DNA of 64,000 nucleotides from Methylobacterium persicinum (GTDB lineage: Bacteria; Pseudomonadota; Alphaproteobacteria; Rhizobiales; Beijerinckiaceae). This document shows, one piece after another, positions 49,425-58,501 of this stretch. The notes under the pieces are model-generated. The model saw only the letters and a program-made list of their open reading frames with translations, ran no database searches and was not told the origin of the DNA. The stretch lies in the NCBI RefSeq assembly GCF_022179525.1, contig NZ_BPQX01000012.1, positions 55,344 through 119,343 of the forward strand, written 5' to 3'. The stretch's first letter is position 1; every line of letters starts with the position of its first letter. A program made the position numbers and the translations under genes.

Positions 49425-49522
49425 CGGAATTGGCACTCGAGGAAGCGAAGGGCGGGGCACGGCGCGACGATTCCCCCCTTGCGGGGAGGGATCCCGGCTT
49501 GTCCCCGACCGACGGCTAGGCC

Positions 49523-50515
49523 TCACTGCGAGGCCGGCGCCGTGAAGCTGCGATCGACCGCGCGGCCGACATCGAGCGTGCGGGGCAGGATGCCATAGCG
49601 CGTCGCGCGGTCCGAGGCGGCCTGCACGTCCCTCACCACGCCGTCATCGATCGCGATCGGGCTGGTGCGCTGGGTGGTGTAGGCGGCGAGGAGCACGTCT
49701 TCGGGCAATCTGGTCTGTTCGGCCGTCGACCTAGCATAGTCGGCGAGATGGTCGAGGGACCAAGCCCGCGCCTTGTTCAGGCGCTCGACGAAGTCCCGCA
49801 GGGCCGCCCGCTTGGTGGCGATCGCGCTGTCCGAGGCGGTGATGAAGGTGATGGTCGGCGTCAGGCCCTCGCCGGTGGCGACCACGCGCGCCCCGTCCTT
49901 CAGCATGGCGAAGGAGACGTAGGGCTCCCAGACGGCCCAGGCATCCACCGAGCCGGCGAGAAGCGCGACCTTGGCGTCCACGGGACCGAGGGGCACGAAG
50001 GTGGCCTCCTCCGGCGCGATCCCCGCCTTCTCCAGAGTCGCCGCGATGAGGAATTGCCCCCATCCGCCCCGCGTGCCGGCGAGGCGCTTCCCCTTGAGAT
50101 CGGCGGCCGAGCGGATCGGCGACCCCGCGCGGACGAGGATAGCCTGCGTCCTGGCCACCGCCCTCGTGCCGCCGATCGCCTTGATCGGCGCGCCGGCCGC
50201 GTAGGCCGTCAGGAACGACAGGTCGCCGGTATAGCCGACATCGAGGGCCCCCGCGTTGAGGGCTTCGAGGATCGGGGCGGCGGCCGGAAATTCGGACCAT
50301 GCGATCCGGTAGGGCAGATCCTTCGCGTAGCCGGAGATGTCGAGGAGGGATCGGTTGCCACCCTTCTGGTCTCCGACCCGCAGGACGATCGTCTCATCGG
50401 CCGCCGCAGGGGCCGCGGACAGCACCGAGGCGGCGAGAAGCGATGCCGCGATGCGGCGTCCGATCACGCGAAGGCGGAAGGCGAAGGTCATATCGTCCGT
50501 CGTATGGTTGTGCAT
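49523..50515 (-). CDS. Orphan aliphatic-sulfonate-type ABC substrate-binding protein
   Basis: 330 residues from the ATG at 50515; an ATG at 50491 starting MTFAFRLRVIGRRIAASL is also plausible, and in both the hydrophobic run ends at AAPAAA. SsuA-type fold: LRVGDQKGGNRSLLDISGY, EALNAGALDVGYTGDLSFL, LKGKRLAGTRGGWGQFLIAA and SVDAWAVWEPYVSFA. No permease or ATPase gene is adjacent, like the SsuA-like gene at 19673, so both may plug into a transporter elsewhere. Confidence 0.87.
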   Translation of the reverse strand: MHNHTTDDMTFAFRLRVIGRRIAASLLAASVLSAAPAAADETIVLRVGDQKGGNRSLLDISGYAKDLPYRIAWSEFPAAAPILEALNAGALDVGYTGDLSFLTAYAAGAPIKAIGGTRAVARTQAILVRAGSPIRSAADLKGKRLAGTRGGWGQFLIAATLEKAGIAPEEATFVPLGPVDAKVALLAGSVDAWAVWEPYVSFAMLKDGARVVATGEGLTPTITFITASDSAIATKRAALRDFVERLNKARAWSLDHLADYARSTAEQTRLPEDVLLAAYTTQRTSPIAIDDGVVRDVQAASDRATRYGILPRTLDVGRAVDRSFTAPASQ

Positions 50516-50722
50516 CACAGGTGCAGCGATGCTGGACGGCCGAGGGTATTGCTTGCGAAAGCATCGTCAACGAAACGATCCTCCGTATTTCCAAGACAAG
50601 CGGCAAGAAGATTTCAAGCTGACGGCATCGGAGAGAAAGCGAGACGCGTGGCGGCCGCCCCCCTTCTCCGGCGTGGGCCCGGAGCCGCCGATCCGGCAGC
50701 CTGGGGGCCACCGGATCGGGCA

Positions 50723-51421
50723 TCAGAACGCGCCCGCCAGATAGGCCCGCACGAAGCCCGGCATGCGCTGTGGGTCGAGGTCGGCGGGCCCGCGGAGGAC
50801 ACGGAAGCCGGCGAGTTCCGGCTCGGCCTCCGTCCGGCGGTGGGCCTCCGCCCGGGCCAGGAGGATGTCGGCAGAATCGGGGAAGCGCACCGGGCGCAGG
50901 AAGGCGAGTTGCCCCTCCCCTTCGAGGAGGATCCACTCCTCCGGGGCGCCCTCGGGCAGGCACAGGCCGGTCTCCTCGGTGAATTCCCGCGCCGCGCTGC
51001 CGGCAAGGTCGACCGCCGTCCCGCGGACGTCGTCCCGGTCGGGGGTGCCGCAGGGGAAGTAGAGCTGGCCGGCGGTGGCGGTGTGGGCGCCCATCTCGCC
51101 CACCAGAACCGCCCCGTCGGCACTCCAGGGCACGATCGCCGCGAAGGCGTTGGCGACGTCCCCGCCGAACCGGCCCCCATCGCGATAGGCGATGAAGTGG
51201 GAATAGCGCGTCTCGAACAGGTCGATCCGGCAGAGCCCGTCGGCGACCGCATGGGCGCAGGAGAGGAGGACGACCCCGTCGAACAGGGCGGGGCGCTCTG
51301 CCTGCCGCCGGGCCCAGTGAGCCGCGATGGCCTCTGCATGGTCCCGCGCCCAGGGCCACTCATGGTACACGAGGCGGCCCTCGATCCCCGTGAGCCGGGT
51401 CGTCCGGAGGCCCTCAGACAC
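50723..51421 (-). CDS. NUDIX hydrolase-like protein
   Basis: 232 residues from a GTG at 51421 that overlaps the PhzF stop by 8 bases. The core of the Nudix box is seen (AAREFTEETGL), but the glycine-spaced glutamate expected before it is not clear, so activity is uncertain. Translational coupling to the PhzF gene. Confidence 0.7.
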   Translation of the reverse strand: MSEGLRTTRLTGIEGRLVYHEWPWARDHAEAIAAHWARRQAERPALFDGVVLLSCAHAVADGLCRIDLFETRYSHFIAYRDGGRFGGDVANAFAAIVPWSADGAVLVGEMGAHTATAGQLYFPCGTPDRDDVRGTAVDLAGSAAREFTEETGLCLPEGAPEEWILLEGEGQLAFLRPVRFPDSADILLARAEAHRRTEAEPELAGFRVLRGPADLDPQRMPGFVRAYLAGAF

Positions 51422-52301
51422 GCAGGGTCCCCTCGGAGACGAGCACCGCCGAGCCCCCGATCTCCACGGCGCGCAGGGCGCCGGACTCGATGACGAGCTG
51501 CAGGGCGATCGTGCTCGGGCGGCCCATGGCCTGCCCCTGGGCGATGGCGACGTCGTGGGTCCCGTCGCCGAGCGCCTCGAACTGCATGAGCACCCCGGCG
51601 AAGGCCGCCGCGGCGGAACCGGTGGCAGGATCCTCCGGCACGCCCATCCGCGGGGCGAACATCCGGGTGCGGAAGGCGAGGCCCGTCCCCTCCGGATCGG
51701 GGGCGTAGAGATAGAGCCCGTCGCCCTCCTCCGGCGCCGCCACAGGGCGGACGGCATCGAGGCGCTCCACCGAAGCCACCGGCACACAGGTGAAGGACGG
51801 CCCCGTCCGATGCCGGCTTGGCTGGTGGCGCCCGAAGCCGATCTCCGCCGGGGCCAACCCCAGGCGCTCCGCCAGCACCGCCGGCTCCGGCCCCGGCCCG
51901 AGAAACTCGGGCATCGCCGGAAGCCTGAACCGGGCGCGGCCCCCCGTCCCGTCCGGCAGGATCTCGACGAGGCAGGGGACGGTGCCGATCCCCTCCTCCA
52001 GCCCGAAGGCGCGGGCGTCGGCGCCGGGCGGATCCTGGAGGGCGAGGAGCACTGCCGTGCCGACGGTAGGATGGCCGGCGAAGGGCAACTCGCGGGCGGG
52101 GGTGAAGATGCGCAGGCGCGCCCGGTGCCGAGGGTCGGCCGGGTGCAGCACGAAGACCGTCTCCGACAGGTTGAACTCGCCGGCGACGGCCTGCATCGTC
52201 GCCCCGTCGAGGCCCTCCGCGTCGAGGACCACCGCGAGGGGGTTGCCGGCGAGCGGCGTCCCGGTGAACACGTCGAGGGTGGCGAAGCGGCGGCGGCTCA
52301 T
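51414..52301 (-). CDS. PhzF family isomerase/epimerase
   Basis: 295 residues. DVFTGTPLAGNPLAVVLD and NLSETVFVL open the typical PhzF fold, and PFAGHPTVGTA plus EDPATGSAAAAFAG are its two signature strands. Members isomerise or epimerise varied small acids; the substrate here is unknown. Middle gene of a minus-strand cluster with PdxY and NUDIX. Confidence 0.88.
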   Translation of the reverse strand: MSRRRFATLDVFTGTPLAGNPLAVVLDAEGLDGATMQAVAGEFNLSETVFVLHPADPRHRARLRIFTPARELPFAGHPTVGTAVLLALQDPPGADARAFGLEEGIGTVPCLVEILPDGTGGRARFRLPAMPEFLGPGPEPAVLAERLGLAPAEIGFGRHQPSRHRTGPSFTCVPVASVERLDAVRPVAAPEEGDGLYLYAPDPEGTGLAFRTRMFAPRMGVPEDPATGSAAAAFAGVLMQFEALGDGTHDVAIAQGQAMGRPSTIALQLVIESGALRAVEIGGSAVLVSEGTLRV

Positions 52302-52346
52302 GACGGGACCTCGTTTCGCGGGACAGGGACGGAGGAGGGGCGGCGG

Positions 52347-53195
52347 TCAGACCGCCTCGGCGGCAAAGGTCGCGGTGGGGGCGACGAACTCGTCCTGTGC
52401 CTCCACGGTGAGGATCTCCCGCGATCCCGCCTCGGCGGTGCGCCGGAGGAGGCCGTAGACCGAGGCCGCGGCCTTCGCCAGGGCGAGGGCGGCGGAGCGC
52501 TCCCGGGCGTAGTGGACGAGAAACAGGGCGGCGATGCAATCGCCCGCGCCGTTGATGGCGAGGTCGAGGCGCGGGGTCCGCACCCGGAACAGGCGGGAGC
52601 CCTCCCCGGCCAGCAGGTCGATCCGATCGGCGGGCGTGTCGTCCGTGGCGGCCGAGGTCACCACCACCACCCGCGGCCCCCGGGCCTGGAGGGCGGCGAC
52701 GGCGGCCCTCGCCTCCCCGAGGGTCCGGCTCGGGAGGCCGGTGAGGAGGTTCAATTCGAACTGGTTGGGGGTGACGATGTCGGCGGCCGGCACCGCCCGC
52801 TCGCGCATGAATTCGGTGATGCCGGGGCGGACATAGACCCCCTCCTCCGTGTCGCCGAGCACTGGATCGCAGCAATAGAGCGCGTCCCGGTTCTCGGCCC
52901 GCACGGCGGCGACCGCCTCCAGGATCGCCTCGCCGATCTCGGCCGAACCCATGTAGCCCGACAGCACCGCGTCGCACCGGGCGAGCGCCCCGCGCTCGCC
53001 GACACCCCGGACCACGTCGCGGATGGTCTGCGCGGCGAAGACCTCGCCCCGCCACGCGCCGTAGCCGGTGTGGTTGGAGAACTGCACGGTGTGGACCGGC
53101 CACACCTCGACCCCGAGCCGCTGCATCGGAAACACCGCCGAGGCGTTGCCGACATGGCCGTAGGCGACATGGGACTGGATGGAGAGGACGTTCAC
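52347..53195 (-). CDS. pdxY: Pyridoxal kinase PdxY
   Basis: 282 residues. Ribokinase-like fold: LSIQSHVAYGHVGNASAVFP at the start, YCCDPVLGD, VTPNQFELNLLTG and the anion-hole motif NGAGDCIAALFL with catalytic Asp. Phosphorylates pyridoxal in the cytoplasm. Followed by the PhzF gene 45 bases on. Confidence 0.92.
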   Translation of the reverse strand: MNVLSIQSHVAYGHVGNASAVFPMQRLGVEVWPVHTVQFSNHTGYGAWRGEVFAAQTIRDVVRGVGERGALARCDAVLSGYMGSAEIGEAILEAVAAVRAENRDALYCCDPVLGDTEEGVYVRPGITEFMRERAVPAADIVTPNQFELNLLTGLPSRTLGEARAAVAALQARGPRVVVVTSAATDDTPADRIDLLAGEGSRLFRVRTPRLDLAINGAGDCIAALFLVHYARERSAALALAKAAASVYGLLRRTAEAGSREILTVEAQDEFVAPTATFAAEAV

Positions 53196-53228
53196 CGGGG
53201 CGGCTCCAGGCAGGCCGGCACTCGGGAC

Positions 53229-53369
53229 TCAGGCGGCCTCGCCGGGAAGCTCCTGGACCACCTGCGGATTCTTGTCGAGGAGGGCGAGCGGGACCCAGTC
53301 CTCGAAAGGGAGGTGGCGACGAAGCACCCATGCCCCGTGCCGGGCGATGATCCCTTGTCCCCTCGGCAT
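53229..53369 (-). CDS. Possible small protein, 46 residues
   Basis: MPRGQGIIARHGAWVLRRHL followed by PFEDWVPLALLDKNPQVVQE has protein-like composition and lies in the 217-base gap between pdxY and a divergent DedA gene. No strong ribosome-binding site and no recognised family. A tentative call. Confidence 0.35.
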   Translation of the reverse strand: MPRGQGIIARHGAWVLRRHLPFEDWVPLALLDKNPQVVQELPGEAA

Positions 53370-53412
53370 CCGCGCATCAGATGGGACCGACCCAAGGAGA
53401 TTATTCCGGCGC

Positions 53413-53934
53413 ATGGACATCGAAGCCCTTAAGGACTCGACGCTCGCCTTCGTGGAGACCCACAAGGCCTGGACGCCCGTCATCGCCGCCGTCCTCGCCT
53501 TCTGCGAATCGGTGGCGGTGCTGTCGCTGTTCGTGCCGGCGACGGTGATCCTCATGGCGGTCGGGGCGCTGATCGGCGGGGCCGGGCTCGCCTTCTGGCC
53601 GGTGGTGATCGGGGCGGCGCTGGGGGCGGCGACGGGGGATTGGCTGTCCTACGAAGTCGGGCGCTGGCTCGGGCCGGGGGCCAAGCAGAAATGGCCCCTC
53701 AACCGCTATCCCGCGATGACCCTGAAGGCCGAGGGCTTCATCGGCCGCTGGGGCGTGGCCGCCGTGGCGCTCGGGCGGTTCTTCGGCCCGGCGCGGGCGC
53801 TGGTGCCGCTGCTGGCCGGCGTGCTCGGCATGGCCCGCCTGCCCTTCCAGTTCGCCAACGTCACCTCGGCGGCGGTGTGGGCCTTCGTGCTCCTCGCCCC
53901 CGGCGCGGGGCTGCTCGCGTGGTTCGACCGCTGA
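53413..53934 (+). CDS. DedA family membrane protein
   Basis: 173 residues with about four membrane segments; the DedA/SNARE-associated motif region GRFFGPARALVPLLAGVLGM and GDWLSYEVGRWLG are clear. DedA proteins are inner-membrane flippases/exchangers for phospholipid carriers, affecting membrane energetics. The protein is short for the family (often ~200). Confidence 0.9.
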   Translation: MDIEALKDSTLAFVETHKAWTPVIAAVLAFCESVAVLSLFVPATVILMAVGALIGGAGLAFWPVVIGAALGAATGDWLSYEVGRWLGPGAKQKWPLNRYPAMTLKAEGFIGRWGVAAVALGRFFGPARALVPLLAGVLGMARLPFQFANVTSAAVWAFVLLAPGAGLLAWFDR

Positions 53935-54015
53935 ACCGCGTGGTGCCGCGCCGCAGGTGACGGCACCGGCCCAAGCCATCAGGATGTCCCGATTCGGCAC
54001 GATACCGATTCGCAG

Positions 54016-54546
54016 ATGACAGCCACCGCTTTTCCCAAGATCTCCGCCGAGATCTCCACGACCACCTCCGCCGAGCCTTCCCTCGTCCTTCCCCCGGACC
54101 GGCGCCAGTCGCCCACCGCCCTGCGCATCCAGCGCGGGGTGCGGCGGCTGTTCTCGGAGATGGGCTGCGTGACCCTGCCGGAATTCTCCCTCGTCAACGG
54201 CCGGCGGGCCGACGTGATCGCCCTGTGCGGGGCGGGCCGGCTCACCATCGTGGAGATCAAGTCGAGCGTCGCCGACTTCCGTGCCGACCGGAAATGGCCC
54301 GACTACCGGGATTTCTGCGATCGCTTCTTCTTCGCGATCCCCGACGACGTCCCCGAGGATCTGATCCCGGAGGAATGCGGCCTGATCGTCGCCGACGCCT
54401 ACGGTGCGGCGATTCTCCGGGAGGCGCCGGAGCATGCCCTGAGCGGCGCCCGGCGCAAGGCCGTGACCCTGCGCTTCGCGCACAGCGCGGCGCGGCTGCT
54501 CCACGCCCTGGCCGACCCCGGCGCGATCCGCGAAGGGGCCCTCTGA
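54016..54546 (+). CDS. mmcB: MmcB family DNA repair protein
   Basis: 176 residues. RRLFSEMGCVTLPEFSLVNG and VEIKSSVADFRADRKWPDY form the MmcB nuclease-like fold (PD-(D/E)xK-type, with the E-x-K in VEIKSS). In Caulobacter it is part of the mitomycin C response. Alphaproteobacteria-specific. Confidence 0.9.
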   Translation: MTATAFPKISAEISTTTSAEPSLVLPPDRRQSPTALRIQRGVRRLFSEMGCVTLPEFSLVNGRRADVIALCGAGRLTIVEIKSSVADFRADRKWPDYRDFCDRFFFAIPDDVPEDLIPEECGLIVADAYGAAILREAPEHALSGARRKAVTLRFAHSAARLLHALADPGAIREGAL

Positions 54547-54640
54547 CGCCCGTCGCCGTCGCGGGTGGGGCGCCGATGGCATCTGGGGTGCGGGAAACGC
54601 CCCGCTTGCCCGGCGCGGGCCCGCAGTCCACAGCTTGGGC

Positions 54641-56245
54641 ATGACGCCCGTCGCGCTGTTCGAACTGGTCCTCGCGCTGCTGAGTGCGGCCCTGGTCCTG
54701 TCCCTCGCCGCCGCCCGGCTCGGCCTTCCCCCCGCCGCCGCCCTGGTGGTCGGCGGCATGGCCCTGGCCTTCGCGCCGGGCCTTCCGGCCTTCGACCTCG
54801 ACCCGGACCTGATCATGGGCCTATTTCTGCCGCCGCTGCTGCTCGAATCGGCCTACTTCACCGTCTGGCGGGACTTTCGCGCCTCCCTCGGCCCGATCCT
54901 GTCCCTGTCGCTGGGGGCGGTGATGTTCACGACCCTGGTGGTCGGGCTGGTGGCCCACTGGGTGGTGCCGGGCCTGCCCTGGGCGGCGTGCTTCGCACTC
55001 GGCGCCATCGTCTCCCCGCCGGACGCCGTGTCGGCCAAGGCGGTGCTGGCGCGGGTGACCCTGCCCCGCAAGACGGTGACGGTGCTGGAGGGCGAGAGCT
55101 TGGTCAACGACGCCTCCGGCCTCGTGCTCTACCGCTTCGCCGTCGCCGCCGCCCTGACCGGGGCCTTCGACGCCTTCGCGGCGCTCGGCAGCTTCGCGTG
55201 GCTCGCCGCGGCGGGCATCGCGGTAGGAGTGGCCCTCGGCTTCGCCGCCAACTGGGCGATCGGGCGCCTGCAGGATACGGACGCGACGACGGTGGTGACC
55301 TTCCTCGTCGCCTACCTCGCTTACCTCGCGGCCGAGGAGATCCATGCCTCGGGGGTGCTGGCAGTGGTGGCCTGCGGGCTGATGCTGGGGGGGCGCGAGC
55401 ACGAGACCTTCGACGCCCGCACCCGGACCCACGCGCTGGCCGTCTGGGGATTCGTGGTGTTCCTCCTGGAGGCGCTGGTCTTCGTGCTGATCGGGCTGGC
55501 GCTCCGGGGCGTACTCACCCGGATGGGCGGCAGCGAGGATGCCGTGCTCGCCGGCCTGCCCCTGGCCCTCGCCACCACGGCGGCCTGCGTCGTCGCCCGC
55601 CTCGCCTGGGTGTTTCCCGCCGTCCACCTCTCGCAGATCCTGGCCCGGCGGCGGTCGGACGCGCCGCCGCCCCTCAGCCCGGCGATTCCCCTGGTGATCG
55701 GCTGGGCGGGGATGCGCGGCGTCGTCACCCTGGCGGCGGCGCTTGCCCTGCCCCTCGGGTTCCCCGGGCGGGACCCGATCCTGCTCGCCTCCTTCGCGGT
55801 GATCCTGTTCACGGTGCTGGTACAGGGCACCACCCTGGGGCCACTGATCCGCCGCCTGCGCCTCGGCGGGGGCGCGAGTCTGCCGGACGGGCACCTCGAT
55901 GCCAGCATGGCCCGGGTGGCGGTGAACCAAGCGGCCCTCTCCGTCCTGGAGAGCCTGCAGGAGCCCGAGACAGGCGCTCACCGCCATCCTCGCCTCGTAG
56001 AGCAGTACCGGCTTCGGGTCTGGGCCACGTCGCGTCTGCGCGACGAACGTCAGGCGGCCGAGCCGGAGCGCGACGCCCATTTCATGGCAGCCCTCGCGGC
56101 GGTTCAGGCGGGGCGGAAGGCCCTCATCGCCCTCCACCGGGACGGGGTGGTCCACAGCTCGGTGCTGCGGACCCTCGAGGCCGAACTCGACCTCGAGGAA
56201 CTCCATCTCCGGCAGATCGGCGGCGAATCCGCCGGCCACGGCTGA
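54641..56245 (+). CDS. CPA1 family Na+/H+ antiporter
   Basis: 534 residues from the ATG at 54641. About 12 membrane segments; the ion-binding region PPDAVSAKAVLARVTLPRKT and GESLVNDASGLVLYR are typical of CPA1, as is VIGWAGMRGVVTLAAALALP. A cytoplasmic tail of ~130 residues follows (QAALSVLESLQEPETG). Exchanges sodium or potassium for protons; which ion is not evident. Confidence 0.92.
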   Translation: MTPVALFELVLALLSAALVLSLAAARLGLPPAAALVVGGMALAFAPGLPAFDLDPDLIMGLFLPPLLLESAYFTVWRDFRASLGPILSLSLGAVMFTTLVVGLVAHWVVPGLPWAACFALGAIVSPPDAVSAKAVLARVTLPRKTVTVLEGESLVNDASGLVLYRFAVAAALTGAFDAFAALGSFAWLAAAGIAVGVALGFAANWAIGRLQDTDATTVVTFLVAYLAYLAAEEIHASGVLAVVACGLMLGGREHETFDARTRTHALAVWGFVVFLLEALVFVLIGLALRGVLTRMGGSEDAVLAGLPLALATTAACVVARLAWVFPAVHLSQILARRRSDAPPPLSPAIPLVIGWAGMRGVVTLAAALALPLGFPGRDPILLASFAVILFTVLVQGTTLGPLIRRLRLGGGASLPDGHLDASMARVAVNQAALSVLESLQEPETGAHRHPRLVEQYRLRVWATSRLRDERQAAEPERDAHFMAALAAVQAGRKALIALHRDGVVHSSVLRTLEAELDLEELHLRQIGGESAGHG

Positions 56246-56283
56246 GGGCCATCCGCCTGAGCGAAGGCGGGTTCAGCGGGCGA

Positions 56284-56538
56284 TCAGCGGGCGGCGCAGC
56301 CCTCCGGCGTGCCGTAGCTGCCGTAGACGACCCGCACCTTGTGCTGGCAGGCCGGGACCGGCGCCGGGGAGACGGCGGCGACCTCCACCGGCTCGACCCG
56401 CAACGTGGCGGTGGCAATGGGATCGTCGGCGGTCGCGAGCGCCCGGGTCGCGCCCATCACGACGGGCGTGGCGGCCATCGCCGAGAGGGCGAGGGTGGCG
56501 ACGAGGGTGAGGTGACGGCGGGCGAAAGACTGGTTCAT
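56284..56538 (-). CDS. Small secreted hypothetical protein
   Basis: 84 residues. Signal-like N terminus (RRHLTLVATLALSAMAATPV), then a Pro/Ala-rich linker and a short tail with two Cys (PACQHKVRVVYGSYGTPEGC) that may form a disulfide in the periplasm. Convergent with the antiporter gene. No family recognised. Confidence 0.55.
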   Translation of the reverse strand: MNQSFARRHLTLVATLALSAMAATPVVMGATRALATADDPIATATLRVEPVEVAAVSPAPVPACQHKVRVVYGSYGTPEGCAAR

Positions 56539-56869
56539 CGTCGGTGGTCCGCAACATTCGGCAGCACGAGGGCGCCGGATTTCCCCTGGTTGCAGACATA
56601 ACTTGACCATTGGCGCGCAGGTTCCGTCGCCCTGTGCCGTCTCAGCCGGGTCCCCTAAGCAGAACGGCACGCGCAAAGGTTCCGTGCACCTTCAGTGGTG
56701 AAAGACTTACTGCTTTCACACGGGAAAAGGTCGATGACAGGGCGTGTGATCCTTGGATCAGGGGACATGCACCCTGTCGTGGGCCGGACCTGCATCGCGG
56801 CCCAGGCGCCTTGCGCCCGCCGCCCCGCTCTCCTAGACCCCCGGCCGAGTCCGAAAGCCCCGACCGACC
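56539..56869. promoter_or_regulatory. Gap upstream of glyQ
   Basis: 331 bases with no recognised gene. It contains a perfect inverted repeat GTGAAAG-N8-CTTTCAC (56698-56704 and 56713-56719), a candidate operator for glyQ or the divergent small gene. No T-box leader is seen. Confidence 0.4.
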
Positions 56870-57790
56870 ATGCCGAGCGCCGCGCCCCATCCGAAAAAGT
56901 CCTTCCAGGGGCTGATCCTGGCCTTGCAGGAGTTCTGGGCGGCCAAGGGCTGCGTGATCCTGCAGCCCTACGACATGGAGGTCGGCGCCGGCACGTTCCA
57001 CCCGGCCACCACCCTGCGGGCGCTGGGGCCGAAACCGTGGAAGGCCGCCTACGTGCAGCCCTCCCGCCGCCCGAAGGACGGGCGCTACGGCGAGAATCCG
57101 AACCGGCTGCAGCACTACTACCAGTTCCAGGTGATCCTGAAGCCGAATCCGCCGAATTTGCAGGAACTCTACCTTGCCTCCCTGGAGGCGATCGGCGTCG
57201 ACCTGAGGCTGCACGACATCCGCTTCGTGGAGGACGACTGGGAGAGCCCGACGCTCGGCGCCTGGGGGCTCGGCTGGGAATGCTGGTGCGACGGGATGGA
57301 GGTGAGCCAATTCACCTATTTCCAGCAGGTCGCGGGCTTCGAATGCGCCCCCGTGGCGGGGGAACTGACCTACGGCCTCGAACGGCTTGCCATGTACGTG
57401 CAGGGCGTCGAGAACGTCTACGACCTGGACTTCAACGGCGCCGAGGGCGAGGACCGGGTCACCTACGGGGACGTGTTCCTCCAGGCCGAGCAGGAATATT
57501 CCCGCCACAACTTCGAGGCGGCCGACACGGCGATGCTGTTCCGCCAGTTCACCGACGCGGAAACGGCCTGCCGGACCTATCTCGACGCGGGTGCCCCCGC
57601 CGAGGGCGAGCGTCACCGCATCGTGCAGCCGGCCTACGACCAGTGCATCAAGGCGAGCCACGTCTTCAACCTGCTCGACGCGCGGGGCGTCATCTCGGTC
57701 ACCGAGCGGCAGAGCTACATCCTGCGGGTCCGCGAACTCGCCAAGGCCTGCGGCGCGGCGTGGCTGAAGACGGCAGCCGGGGGGGCCTGA
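56870..57790 (+). CDS. glyQ: Glycyl-tRNA synthetase alpha subunit
   Basis: 306 residues. [20 protein letters not shown] and [20 protein letters not shown] are invariant class II opening motifs of bacterial alpha subunits; [20 protein letters not shown] is the active-site region. Forms alpha2beta2 with GlyS to charge tRNA-Gly. Normal length. GlyS is 0.7 kb downstream, separated by a REP and a small gene. Confidence 0.97.
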   Translation: MPSAAPHPKKSFQGLILALQEFWAAKGCVILQPYDMEVGAGTFHPATTLRALGPKPWKAAYVQPSRRPKDGRYGENPNRLQHYYQFQVILKPNPPNLQELYLASLEAIGVDLRLHDIRFVEDDWESPTLGAWGLGWECWCDGMEVSQFTYFQQVAGFECAPVAGELTYGLERLAMYVQGVENVYDLDFNGAEGEDRVTYGDVFLQAEQEYSRHNFEAADTAMLFRQFTDAETACRTYLDAGAPAEGERHRIVQPAYDQCIKASHVFNLLDARGVISVTERQSYILRVRELAKACGAAWLKTAAGGA

Positions 57791-57820
57791 CCGGCCGCAA
57801 GCCGCTCGCCTCGCCCCGCG

Positions 57821-57913
57821 CCGTCATCGCGAGCGCCGCGAAGCGACCCAGGGCAGCGGAACGCCTCAGAGCGTGGCGCATCCCTGGATTGCTTCGCGGC
57901 GCTCGCAATGACG
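57821..57913. repeat. REP family A copy
   Basis: Imperfect palindrome ccgtcatcgcgagcgccgcg ... gcggcgctcgcaatgacgg, between glyQ and the small exported gene. Same family as 587-680. Confidence 0.8.
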
Positions 57914-58008
57914 GTGACGGCGTGACGGGGAGCCCCTTGCGCCCTCGTGCGTTGCAGCCCCGCCAATCGGCGCGCCCCGGGCGCGTCCGCAGACGCGGGA
58001 ACCGCAGC

Positions 58009-58452
58009 ATGAAAAAGACCGCCCTCGCCCTCGGCCTCCTCGCGCTGGGCCTCGCCCCCGCCCTCGCCGCCGAGCCCGGCCCGGAGGCCGTGGTGAAGAA
58101 GCTCTATGCCGAGCCCCACCCGAATCACTCGGCTGTCTACACGAAGCGCCTGCAGTCCCTGTTCGATGCGGACGCGAAGCAGGCCAACGGCGCCACCGGC
58201 AACCTCGATTTCGACTTCCGCCTCAACGGCGAGCCCATGAAGCCTGATACCGTGAAGGCCCTGACCTTCAAGGAGGCCACGGAGGGCAAGGATCAGGCGA
58301 AGGTCACGGTGGAGCGCAAGGGCGGCGACGGCTCGAAATCCATCGTCTACGACCTCGTGCGCGAGGATGGCGGCTGGAAGGTCTCCGACGCCCACGCTAT
58401 CGGCGACCAGAAGTGGCAGCTCTCGACCATCCTGAAGGGCGAGGCGCGGTAA
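58009..58452 (+). CDS. Exported hypothetical protein, DUF3828-like
   Basis: 147 residues. Clear Sec signal peptide ([20 protein letters not shown], then [13 protein letters not shown]). The rest resembles small periplasmic proteins with a cystatin/NTF2-like fold ([38 protein letters not shown]). Function unknown. Sits within the glyQ-glyS interval. Confidence 0.8.
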   Translation: MKKTALALGLLALGLAPALAAEPGPEAVVKKLYAEPHPNHSAVYTKRLQSLFDADAKQANGATGNLDFDFRLNGEPMKPDTVKALTFKEATEGKDQAKVTVERKGGDGSKSIVYDLVREDGGWKVSDAHAIGDQKWQLSTILKGEAR

Positions 58453-58501
58453 CCGCTCCCGCACCCTCGACAGGGGTGCGGCGCGGCGATATGGCCGCGC
58501 C

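Noticed and set aside
53229-53555. 108-codon minus-strand frame at the DedA start
   Set aside because: Its upstream part is the shadow of DedA; only the last 46 codons look protein-like and are listed as tentative.
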